From: WS-7 sp041484545
Lineage (GTDB): Bacteria; Eisenbacteria; RBG-16-71-46; SZUA-252
Assembly: GCA_041484545.1 (NCBI GenBank)
Contig: JBGPHU010000012.1
Span: forward strand, 1 to 28,169
Direction: 5' to 3'
Length of the DNA stretch: 28,169 nt
A model generated the notes under the pieces. It did not search any database. It worked only from the letters and a program-made list of their open reading frames with translations, and had not been told where the DNA came from. Position 1 is the stretch's first letter. The number at the start of each line of letters is the position of its first letter. Made by a program: the position numbers and the translations under genes. Positions 1 to 7,707 of this stretch are shown piece by piece.

Positions 1-1331
1 ACCGCGACGAGCGAGAGCGTCATCGAGATGATCGTGAATCCGATCTCCCGAGAGCCCTCGAGCGCCGCGCGGAGCGGGTCCTTCCCCATTTCCATGTGCC
101 GGTGGATGTTCTCGAGCATCACGATGGCGTCGTCGACCACGAATCCGACCGAGAGCGTCAGCGCCATCAGGGACATGTTGTCCAGGCTGTAGCGCAGGAG
201 GTACATGACCGCGAACGTGCCCACGATCGAGAGCGGCAGAGAAAGGCTGGGGATGATGGTCGCGGGAAGGTTGCGCAGGAAGAGAAAGATCACCATCACC
301 ACGAGCGCCAGGGTGAGCAGAAGGGTGAACTGCACGTCCTGCACCGAATGCTTGATCGAAACGGAGCGGTCGTACAGGGTGTGGACCTCGACGGACGGAG
401 GAAGCTGGGCGCGCTGGCGCTCGACCATCTGCTGGACCGCGGCCGCCACCGCCACCGTGTTCACCCCGGGCTGGCGCTGCACGGCGAGCGTGATGTTCCG
501 GCGCCCGAGAAACCAGCTCGCCACCTTGTTGTTCTGCACGTCGTCCGTCACGTCCGCCACGTCGCGCAGCCGGACCGGGGAGCCGCCCTTGTACGAAACG
601 ATGAGGTTCCCGAATTCGGCCGCGTTCGTGAGCTGTCCGCTGGCCATGACGGTGGCCGATTTGAGCGGACCGTACAGGATTCCCGTGGGTAGGTTCACGT
701 TGGCGTTCTGGACCGCGTCGCTCACGGCGCCGATCGGGATCCCGCGCGAGGACAGGGCGCGAGGGTCCAGGCGGATGCGCACGGCGTATTTCTGCGATCC
801 GTACACGGAGACCTGCGCCACGCCCTTCACCATCGAGATCCGCTGCGCGAGCACGTTCTCCGCGTAGTCGTCCAGCTGCGACAGCGAGAGCAGATTCGAC
901 GTCACCACCAGGAAGAGGATCGGCTGATCCGCCGGGTTCACTTTCTGGTACGAAGGCGGCGTGATCCCGGTCGGGAGGGAGCGCTGGGTCTTGGCGATGG
1001 CGGCCTGGACGTCCTGGGCGGCGGCGTCGATGTTCCGGTCGAGCGCGAACTGGAGCGTGATCGAGGTGCTCCCCTGCGCGCTGGAGGAGGTCATCGCGTC
1101 GATCCCGGCGATCGTGGAAAACTGCTTCTCGAGCGGTGTAGCGACCGCGGAGGCCATCGTCTCGGGGCTCGCTCCGGGAAGGCTCGCGTTCACCGAGATC
1201 GTCGGGTAGTCCACGTTCGGGAGATCGCTCACCGGGAGCAGTCTGTATCCCACGATGCCGAAGATGAGGATCCCGGCCATGACCAGCGTCGTCGTCACGG
1301 GGCGCCGGATGAACAGCTCGGAGAGGTTCAA
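1..1331 (-). CDS. RND efflux pump inner-membrane subunit (HAE1/AcrB-like), N-terminal part
   Basis: This is the proton-driven inner-membrane pump of a tripartite RND efflux system. Only the first 443 residues are inside the window; the C-terminus runs off the left edge. The start is a TTG whose last two bases overlap the TGA of the adaptor gene, preceded by AGGAAAGG. Visible elements are TM1 after the conserved FIRRPV start, the DLPNVDYP porter segment, the GASPE and ATPLE motifs, and TM helices from about residue 340. The TM4 motif VGFVVDDAIVMLEN contains the paired Asp residues of the proton relay. It is the last visible gene of a leftward operon with its adaptor directly upstream, so the two almost certainly form one pump. 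The substrate cannot be deduced. Family assignment is secure. Confidence 0.95.
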   Translation of the reverse strand, partial: MNLSELFIRRPVTTTLVMAGILIFGIVGYRLLPVSDLPNVDYPTISVNASLPGASPETMASAVATPLEKQFSTIAGIDAMTSSSAQGSTSITLQFALDRNIDAAAQDVQAAIAKTQRSLPTGITPPSYQKVNPADQPILFLVVTSNLLSLSQLDDYAENVLAQRISMVKGVAQVSVYGSQKYAVRIRLDPRALSSRGIPIGAVSDAVQNANVNLPTGILYGPLKSATVMASGQLTNAAEFGNLIVSYKGGSPVRLRDVADVTDDVQNNKVASWFLGRRNITLAVQRQPGVNTVAVAAAVQQMVERQRAQLPPSVEVHTLYDRSVSIKHSVQDVQFTLLLTLALVVMVIFLFLRNLPATIIPSLSLPLSIVGTFAVMYLLRYSLDNMSLMALTLSVGFVVDDAIVMLENIHRHMEMGKDPLRAALEGSREIGFTIISMTLSLVA

Positions 1332-2449
1332 CCCTTTCCTCCGGCTCGGCGAATCTGCACCTTCGCGCCGGGAGAGAGCCGCATCTGCCCGTCGGTCACC
1401 ACCGGCTCGCCGGGGCTAAGCCCGCGCGCCACGACCGTGATCTCATCCACCGTGCGCTCCACCACGATGGGGCGCGGTGTCACCGTGGAGTCGGGATTCA
1501 CCACGTACACGTACGCGCCCTGCTGTCCGTTGGATACCGCCTGGGACGGAACCACGGTCGCGTTCGGAGCGACGTAGAGCACCAGGCGCACGTCGACGAA
1601 CTGCCCGGGCACGAGCCGTCCGTCTTCATTCGGAAACTCCCCTTTCAGGAGGAGCGTGCCGCTCGAGGGGTCGATGGCGTTGTCCACGAACACCAGCTTT
1701 CCCGAAAGCGGCGCCCGGCCGCTGTCGGGCAGGACCGCGATCCGAGGATTCATGTTCCGATAGCGCTGGAGGATGGGAACGTCCCGCTCCGGAATCTTGA
1801 AGGCGACGCGGATGGGATGGGGCTGGATGATCGTGACCAGGGGGTCGCTCGTCAGCGGCTTCACGTAGTCTCCGACGTGCACCATCAGCCGTCCGGTGCG
1901 TCCGGTGATGGGAGCCCGGATGGCGGCGTACTCGAGGTTCAGGCGCGCGTTGTTCGCCGCGGCCGAGTCGGCTCGCGCGGTCGCCGCCGTCGCTTCCGCG
2001 TCGGAGAGCTTCTGCTCCCACTCCGTCTGGGAAAGGATGTTCTGCTCGTGGAGCACGCGCGATCGCGCGACCTCGTTTCGCGCCGCCTCCGCGAGGGCCC
2101 GGTCGCGCGCCAAAGCGCCCAGGGCCTGGTCCAGCGACTGACGGAAGGGTCTGGGGTCGATCTGGATCAAGACCTGTCCCGTGCGGACTCTGTCCCCTTC
2201 GTGGAACGCGACCCGCGTCACCACGCCGCCGACCTGGGACCCGACGCTCGCGGTGCTCAGCGCCTCGACTAAGCCGGAGGCCGAGAGGGCGAACGGCACG
2301 TCGCGCCGCTCCGCCATTGCCGTCGTGACCGAGACGCGGGACACCCGCGCCGCCTTCTTCGGGCCGCAGCCGGAGCCGAGCGCGATCAGCGCGCACACGA
2401 GGAGAAGCATGAGCACGTTCCGGCCGGACGAAACACGGCTTCGGTTCAT
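1328..2449 (-). CDS. RND efflux periplasmic adaptor (membrane fusion protein), lipoprotein
   Basis: Periplasmic adaptor of 373 residues linking the RND pump to an outer-membrane channel. The N-terminus has a hydrophobic signal and a lipobox ending LGSGC near residue 29, so it is probably lipid-anchored. It then shows the barrel-sandwich half motif VGSQVGGVV, GDRVRTGQVL and IDPRPF, an alpha-helical hairpin rich in Ala, Arg and Glu, the second lipoyl half APITGRTG, and a beta-barrel and membrane-proximal domain ending in LSPGEPVVTDGQMRL. The frame is open for a further 178 codons upstream, but that extension is low-complexity Arg/Gly sequence and overlaps the real upstream gene. The ATG chosen overlaps the upstream stop as ATGA, which supports it. 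It is coupled to the pump gene by a 4-bp overlap. Confidence 0.94.
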   Translation of the reverse strand: MNRSRVSSGRNVLMLLLVCALIALGSGCGPKKAARVSRVSVTTAMAERRDVPFALSASGLVEALSTASVGSQVGGVVTRVAFHEGDRVRTGQVLIQIDPRPFRQSLDQALGALARDRALAEAARNEVARSRVLHEQNILSQTEWEQKLSDAEATAATARADSAAANNARLNLEYAAIRAPITGRTGRLMVHVGDYVKPLTSDPLVTIIQPHPIRVAFKIPERDVPILQRYRNMNPRIAVLPDSGRAPLSGKLVFVDNAIDPSSGTLLLKGEFPNEDGRLVPGQFVDVRLVLYVAPNATVVPSQAVSNGQQGAYVYVVNPDSTVTPRPIVVERTVDEITVVARGLSPGEPVVTDGQMRLSPGAKVQIRRAGGKG

Positions 2450-3066
2450 CGCGCGACCGGCGAAACGAGCACGAGGGTGATCGGCGCCGGGTACCGTATC
2501 GCCCCTATGGGCGTGTCCACCGAGGGCGTGAGTTGAAGCGAGACCTCGTGCGCTCCGGCGCGCCGTTCCGCGATCGCCAGCGCGACGTCGACTAGGTCGC
2601 GACTTCGGCCACCGACCGCATCCACGAGGTTGAAGCGGACCAGGAGCGGCACGTCTCGCGCCTCGCCCGGCGGAAACGAGTAGGGCCCGCGCAGCCTCCC
2701 GGAGACCACGTCCTTGTCGTCCATGAGGCAGCTCCAGTCCATCCCTACCAGTTTGGCGGTCACGCTGTTCGATTCCGGATTGCGTCCCTCCAGGTGGACG
2801 GTCAGTTCCAGCGGAACGTCGCGTTCCGCGATGGCGACGCCCAGGCGGGCCAGATCGGAGGGTCTCAGGTCCGCATACGAGCTGACGCCTTCGAGCCGTA
2901 TGCCGGCCACGCGCGCTCCGCTCACTCCGTTCAGGTGGAACTCGACCCGCCGCAACGCCACGAGCTCCTTGGCGGCCGCGCACCCGAGCAGCGTCACCAG
3001 AACCAGGGCCAGCGCCAGAATGCCCGCGCGGGCCCGCCTCGCGTTTCCTACCCTCTCGTGGTCCAC
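2446..3066 (-). CDS. LEA type 2-like (WHy-like) lipoprotein
   Basis: A 206-residue protein with a signal peptide and a lipobox TLLGC at about residue 29, so it is probably anchored in a membrane facing the periplasm. The GTG start was chosen because GGAGG lies 6 bases upstream and the signal peptide follows directly. The body is one beta-rich domain: a VRRVEFHL-like opening is lost in favour of ALRRVEFHLNGV, then LELTVHLEGRNPESNSVTA, where the NP motif and alternating hydrophobics resemble the LEA-2/WHy fold, then PPGEARDVPLLVRF. Known members are stress-associated or unassigned lipoproteins. Its place between an IMPDH-family gene and the RND adaptor, with an ATGA overlap to the adaptor, implies co-expression with the efflux pump. 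The domain name is a resemblance judged by eye. Confidence 0.72.
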   Translation of the reverse strand: MDHERVGNARRARAGILALALVLVTLLGCAAAKELVALRRVEFHLNGVSGARVAGIRLEGVSSYADLRPSDLARLGVAIAERDVPLELTVHLEGRNPESNSVTAKLVGMDWSCLMDDKDVVSGRLRGPYSFPPGEARDVPLLVRFNLVDAVGGRSRDLVDVALAIAERRAGAHEVSLQLTPSVDTPIGAIRYPAPITLVLVSPVAR

Positions 3067-3140
3067 GTCATCCCTCCGTTCACACCCGGATCCGCCTCGA
3101 TAACCCCCAATAGAGAATTCCGCTGGCCGCCCGCGCGTCC

Positions 3141-4591
3141 TCAGCGGTCGAAGGACTCGCGGCGCGAGGCCGGGGAGAGCGGGATCAGGAACGATTCCGG
3201 ATCCGCGAGAACTTTCGCGCGCACCCGGGCGAGCGATTCCTCGCCGCCGTAGCTCACGGCGGAGCGGAGATGCCCGCGGATCCGCTGGATCACGTCGCGC
3301 ACGGCTCCCTGGTAGGGCACCTGCACTTCCTGGCCCACGGAGGGCGTCTCCAGCGCCGCTTCCAGAACCTCCGAATCGGAATCGTCGTAGAGCGCCTCGA
3401 AGACAGCCTGCGGAGAGGTCATGCCGCGGTAGATCTTCCGCTTCTCCCCGGTGGCCGGATCGAGGATCACCGACCCGGGCGATTCGTCCGTTCCCGAGAG
3501 GATGCTCCCCAGCATCACGGAGGACGCGCCGCATACGAGCGCCAGGAACACGTCCTTGTCGTGCCGCACGCCACCATCGGCGATGATGGGAACCGAGTCT
3601 CCCACCGCGTCCCATGCTTCCCGCACCGCCTGGAGCTGTGGGACGCCTGCCGCCGTTTCCAGCCGGGTGCGACAGCCCCGGCCCGGCCCGATGCCCACCT
3701 TGATCGCGGCCGCGCCGAGCTCGCGCAGGAACTCGGCTCCTTCCGCCGTCCCGACGTTGCCGCAGATCAGCTCCACGTCCCCGAGTCGCTCCTGCAGGGC
3801 GCGCACCGCCGCTCCATCGTTTCGGAGTGGCCGTGCGCGATGTCCACGACGAGCGCGTCCGCGCCCGCGGCGCGTAGCGCCTCCGCCCGCTCGAGGAAAT
3901 CCCCGCGCGCCCCGACCGCGGCGGCCACGCGGAGCCTTCCCTTGGAATCCTTCGTCGAATCCGGACGCTCGCGGGCCAGGATGATGTCGCTCTTCGTGAT
4001 GAGCCCGCGGATGCGGCGCGAGCCGTCCACCAGCGGCAGCTTCTCGATGTGATGCTCGAACAGGACGCGCTCCGCTTCCTCGAGCGTGACCCCCGGAGGC
4101 CGGGTGATCACGCGCTCATAGGGCATCATGAAGCGCTCGACAGGCAAAGCGTCGCTTTCCTTGCCCCACGGCATGTCCCGCTTGGAGAGCAACCCGGCCA
4201 GCACACCGCTCCCGCGTGTCTCCTCGATCAGAATTCCAGTGACGCCGTGGCGCCGCGCGACCTCGCGCGCCTCGCGGAGCGTAGCGCCGCGAGGGACCAG
4301 GATCGGCTCCTCGACCACCCATCCGTGGCTCCGCTTCACGCGCTCCACCTCGCGAGCCTGCGCCTCGATCGGCATCGCGCGGTGGACGACGCCCATCCCC
4401 CCTTCGAGCGCCAGAGCGCGCGCCATTTTCGATTCGGTGACGCTGTCCATGTTCGCGGAGACGATCGGAAGCTCGAGAGGAATACCGCGCGTGAAACCGG
4501 CCGTGAGCCGCACGGACTGGCGCGATCCCGCCCTTCCGCGCTGCGGGCGGAACAGAAAGTCATCGTAGGTGCGGCCCAGGAAGAGGTTCAT
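3141..4591 (-). pseudogene. guaB: IMP dehydrogenase/GMP reductase family protein, split by a one-base frameshift
   Basis: This enzyme family acts on IMP/GMP with NAD(P) in guanine nucleotide metabolism. The N-terminal part (4591 to about 3812) holds the barrel start with NLFLGRTYDDFLFRPQ, SANMDSVTE and two CBS motifs (about residues 95-205). It breaks after VVDIAHGHSETMER. The C-terminal part resumes in another frame from about 3806 with VRALQERLGDVELICGNV, the active-site loop GIGPGRGCRTR, IIADGGVRHDKD and the flap end EVQVPYQG. Adding one G in the GCGG run near 3806-3812 restores about 483 residues, the usual family length. It could be a real mutation or a sequencing error. The Cys loop differs from the usual GPGSICTTR and the Arg-Tyr dyad of IMPDH flaps is not visible, so GMP reductase activity is possible. 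It starts 40 bp after the sensor kinase stop. Confidence 0.85.
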
Positions 4592-4631
4592 CCGCCTTTC
4601 ATTCTACGCCAGTGCCCCCTTGAAGAAAGAG

Positions 4632-6140
4632 TCAAGGTCCGGGCCGGCTGAGCGGTGGGATCTCGATCGTGATGGCCAGGCCTTGCGGAGACTTTGCTTC
4701 GGCTCGGACCGCGCCGCCATGGCGCTCCACGATCTCGCGAACAATGGCGAGCCCCAGGCCGGAGCCCATCTGGTCGCGCGCCGCGGTCGGATCGAGGCCG
4801 GCGTCCGGAGCGCGGCGCGCCGAGGCCGTTCCCCGATAGAACCGCCCGAACACGAGCGGCAGCTCCTCGCTCGGGATGCCGGGACCGTCGTCGCTCACGG
4901 TGAGGCGGTGCGCCGACGCCGGTCCGGACGAGGCCGTAAGGCGCACCTCTACCAGGCCGCCGCGAGGAACGTAGCGGAGCGCGTTCACGAGCAGATTCTC
5001 GAGCACCTGCTCCATGCGCCGTCCGTCGGCCTCGATCCACGCCTCGTGCGAGGGGCCGAGCCAGGCCACGCCGAGACCTGCTTTCTGAAAGCGGGGCTGG
5101 AACCGCTCGATGGTATTGCGGCAGAGCGCCACCCAGTCCAGCCGCTCCTTGGCGAGCTGCGAAGCTCCCGCTTCGAGCCGGGCGAGCTCGAAGAGGTCGC
5201 GGATCAGGAGATCCATCCGGCTCGATTCCTCCAGAAGCCCCCTCACGTACTGCGTGCGTTCCTCGGTGGAGACCGGCACGCCCGGATCGAGCAGCGTCTC
5301 CGCGTATCCCCGGATCGAGGTGAGCGGCGTCGCCAGCTCGTGCGTGATATCGGCGAAGAGCTGCCTTCGCTCGCGCTCGTTCTCGACGAGCTGATCCCGC
5401 GCCGCCGCCAGCCGCTCGGTCATGCGGTCGAGCTGCTCCGCGAGTCTGCCGATTTCATCCCCGCTCCGATCGGCGATCCTTACGGTCAAATCTCCCTCCG
5501 CCACGCGCGCCGCGAGGAGCTCCATGGCGCGAAGCCTCCGGACCAAGAGCCGGACCAGAACCAGACCGGCAAAGGCGGACGCCGCGATGGCGACCGGGAA
5601 GAGGAGAAGCGAGGTCCTTGGCTCGAGGATCCCCATCGCTCCCCGGGGCCGCATCCGGCGCACGACCTCGACCTGCCCGAGCACATCGGAACCTCGCGCG
5701 ACGGAGCGGCGGGCGAGCACCTCCAAGCGGCCGCGCGAATCCTGCCTGCGGTCATCCCCGCCGCGCCCGGGCGGCAGCCCTCGGAGGATCGAATCCGGTC
5801 CCGCGCTCCCTGGGGGACGCCCGAACAAACGTCCCGCCGGCGAGGTCGTCACCGCGCCGTCCCGGGCCCGGTAGATGATCCACGCGGGGCGGATCGCGGC
5901 GCGATGGCGCTCCAGGAGGCTGTCGAGGTCCGCGCCACGCGGCGCCACCGGCGTCGCGACGATGGCCGCCGCGATCGCCGACGCGGCCAGCTCGGCGCGC
6001 GCCCGCGCTTCCCTCGTCTCGAGCGGCCGGAGTACGGCGGAAGCCACGAGCGCCTGGAGCAGCGTCCCGATGACCGCGGTCAGGATGAAGATCGCGGTGA
6101 TCGTCCAGAAGAGGCTCTTTCCGCGCCAGAGCCGGTTCAC
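4632..6140 (-). CDS. Membrane sensor histidine kinase (HAMP-HisKA-HATPase)
   Basis: A 502-residue classical sensor kinase, partner of the regulator upstream. The GTG start overlaps the regulator stop as GTGA; the open frame continues upstream but only in the shadow of that gene. Order of parts: TM1 at about 9-31, a short extracytoplasmic sensor region of about 140 residues, TM2 at about 177-200, HAMP with LTVRIADRSGDEIGRL, HisKA with phospho-acceptor His267 in DITHELATPLTS, then the ATPase domain with N box EQVLENLLVNALRY, G1 box VSDDGPGIP, F box VFGRFYRG and G2 box GSGLGLAIVREIVERHGG. All catalytic motifs are intact. Being in front of the RND genes, it probably controls them, and perhaps the divergent MacAB-type operon. 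Confidence 0.95.
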   Translation of the reverse strand: MNRLWRGKSLFWTITAIFILTAVIGTLLQALVASAVLRPLETREARARAELAASAIAAAIVATPVAPRGADLDSLLERHRAAIRPAWIIYRARDGAVTTSPAGRLFGRPPGSAGPDSILRGLPPGRGGDDRRQDSRGRLEVLARRSVARGSDVLGQVEVVRRMRPRGAMGILEPRTSLLLFPVAIAASAFAGLVLVRLLVRRLRAMELLAARVAEGDLTVRIADRSGDEIGRLAEQLDRMTERLAAARDQLVENERERRQLFADITHELATPLTSIRGYAETLLDPGVPVSTEERTQYVRGLLEESSRMDLLIRDLFELARLEAGASQLAKERLDWVALCRNTIERFQPRFQKAGLGVAWLGPSHEAWIEADGRRMEQVLENLLVNALRYVPRGGLVEVRLTASSGPASAHRLTVSDDGPGIPSEELPLVFGRFYRGTASARRAPDAGLDPTAARDQMGSGLGLAIVREIVERHGGAVRAEAKSPQGLAITIEIPPLSRPGP

Positions 6141-6826
6141 CCGTCCGTCTCCGCGAAGCGGTATCCCGCGCCCCAGACCGTCTGGAGGTAGCGCGGATTC
6201 GACGGGTCCTTTTCGAGCTTCCGGCGCACGCGACTGATGAGACTGTCGATCGAGCGGTCGTCCACGACCCGGTCGCTTCCCCAGACCTGCTCCATCAAGG
6301 CTTCGCGGCTGAACACGCGGCCGGCGCGCGAGGCGAGGAAGTAGAGAAGGTCGAACTCCAGCGTGGTGAGCGGGATCAAGCTTCCGTCTCGCTCCAGCGA
6401 GCGGCGGCCCGGATCGATGCTGAGTCCTCCGATCTCGAGAGTGCGCTCCGTCACCGTCCCCGTCGAACGGCGCAGGAGCGCGCGGACGCGGGCTGTGATC
6501 TCCGCCGTGCTGAACGGCTTCGTGACGTAGTCGTCCGCGCCCAGCTCCAGTCCGAGGAGCTTGTCGCTCTCGGTCGACCGCGCGGTGACCATGAGGATGG
6601 GAACGTCGCTCTCCTTGCGGATGCGGCGCGTCACCTCGAGCCCGTCCATGCCGCCCAACCCCAGGTCCAGGACGACGAGCGCGGGCTTGAGCCTCGCGAA
6701 ATCCGCGAGCGCGCGCCCTCCGTCCGCGGATTGATGACACTCGTACCCCGCGGCCTGGAGATTCTTCGAGATCAGGTCGGCGATGCGGGCATCGTCTTCT
6801 ACGATCAGGATTCTCTGCTGATTCAC
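6137..6826 (-). CDS. OmpR/PhoB-family response regulator
   Basis: A DNA-binding response regulator of 229 residues. The receiver domain shows the acidic pair ED/D at 10-12, the phospho-acceptor Asp54 in VVLDLGLGG, Thr81 and Lys103 in VTKPF. The C-terminal winged helix shows LTTLEFDLLYFLA, the recognition-helix region DRSIDSLISRVRRKL and the wing TVWGAGYRF. Two GTG codons two residues apart are possible starts; the inner one (6826) is preferred because GGAG lies 7 bases upstream. An upstream in-frame extension lacks family similarity. It is the first gene of the leftward efflux operon and faces a divergent efflux operon; the 13-bp inverted repeat between them is a candidate binding site, which is an inference. 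Confidence 0.95.
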   Translation of the reverse strand: MNQQRILIVEDDARIADLISKNLQAAGYECHQSADGGRALADFARLKPALVVLDLGLGGMDGLEVTRRIRKESDVPILMVTARSTESDKLLGLELGADDYVTKPFSTAEITARVRALLRRSTGTVTERTLEIGGLSIDPGRRSLERDGSLIPLTTLEFDLLYFLASRAGRVFSREALMEQVWGSDRVVDDRSIDSLISRVRRKLEKDPSNPRYLQTVWGAGYRFAETDG

Positions 6827-6888
6827 GCTCACGCTCCGACGTCGGGGTGATTCCTCGCTACCCACTCTAAAGGTACGCCGGAAGTTTT

Positions 6889-6966
6889 GCAGAGATGTGG
6901 CATCGGCGTGCCCGAGTGTGGCGAAGCCCGGACCGCGAAATTGCCAATGCCCCGCCACATCTCTGC
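6889..6966. promoter_or_regulatory. Perfect 13-bp inverted repeat in the divergent efflux promoter region
   Basis: The arm GCAGAGATGTGGC at 6889-6901 is matched exactly by its reverse complement GCCACATCTCTGC at 6954-6966, with 52 bases between them. It lies between the regulator start (6826) and the divergent exported-protein start (7087), where promoters for both operons must sit. The spacing of arm centres is about 65 bp, or six helical turns, which would fit two regulator dimers on one DNA face. The function as an operator is an inference; a long-range RNA stem is the alternative. Confidence 0.55.
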
Positions 6967-7086
6967 CATATCCCGGGCGTATCTTATTCGTGAAAGAAAC
7001 GACGCTTCCTCCCGCGCTCTGCCACCCGGGCGGCGCGGGAGAGAGCCCAGAGGGTGTCGTAATTGCTTCAGGATAAGGAGGTTCAC

Positions 7087-7707
7087 ATGTTTCGCAGAAT
7101 CATCACCGGACTTTCACTGTTGGTTGCGATTCTTGCTATTGGCGCGAGGGTGGCTATCTCCGAACATGGCAAGGACGCCAAGAGCGCCACGGCCGGCATG
7201 GCAGGCAAATGGATTCTCGACCCTTCGCAGAGTGATCCGCTGCCCGGCATGGGCCCCGACGGAGAGCGGGGCGGAAGCGGGTCGCGCCCACGGGGAGGAT
7301 GGGGGGAACGCCGCCGCGGCGGTGGCGCCGGTGGCGCCGGAACGGAAGGCGGCGACCGCCCAGCCGGGCGCGGGCGCATGGCACGGCTTCCGGACTGGAT
7401 GCGGATCGTCCAGGAGGACGATGGGCTGAGCATCGTCGATTCCATTGGAAGCCCGACCGAAGAGATCAAGATCGGAAGTCCGGTGCCCAAGGGCTCTGAA
7501 AACTCGGCTGACGCCGCGCCGGTGCTATCGGGAAAATGGAAGGACGGACGGCTCGAGATTGTCCGGGACGGAAGGCGCGGGCGGATGACCCAGACGTTCG
7601 CGCTCAAAGGGGACGGTAGCGTCCTCGTGATCCGGACCAAGGTGGAGTCCAAGGGTCCCATGCCGTCGCGGGAATTCAAGCGTGTCTATCGGAGGTCGAG
7701 CACGTGA
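7087..7707 (+). CDS. Exported Gly/Arg-rich protein, first gene of the MacAB-type efflux operon
   Basis: A 206-residue protein of no family that I recognise. The ATG at 7087 is preceded by a near-perfect AAGGAGG six bases upstream; an in-frame start 24 bases earlier lacks such a site. Residues 1-25 form a signal peptide or anchor (RRIITGLSLLVAILAIGARV). After it come a short motif MAGKWILDPSQSDP, a low-complexity Gly/Arg/Ser stretch at about 58-98, and a C-terminal beta-rich half with LSGKWKDGRLEIV and MTQTFALKGDGSVLVI that looks like a small lipocalin-like or META-like repeat. Its stop overlaps the TolC gene as GTGA, so it is co-translated with the channel. A role as an accessory periplasmic protein of the efflux system is an inference from position only. 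Confidence 0.8.
   Translation: MFRRIITGLSLLVAILAIGARVAISEHGKDAKSATAGMAGKWILDPSQSDPLPGMGPDGERGGSGSRPRGGWGERRRGGGAGGAGTEGGDRPAGRGRMARLPDWMRIVQEDDGLSIVDSIGSPTEEIKIGSPVPKGSENSADAAPVLSGKWKDGRLEIVRDGRRGRMTQTFALKGDGSVLVIRTKVESKGPMPSREFKRVYRRSST

Noticed and set aside
2450..2983. In-frame 178-codon N-terminal extension of the RND adaptor
   Set aside because: It overlaps the lipoprotein gene, has no similarity to adaptors, and would bury the lipoprotein signal of the adaptor.
4569..6191. A 540-codon plus-strand frame opposite the sensor kinase
   Set aside because: It is a shadow of a kinase gene with every catalytic motif intact on the other strand.
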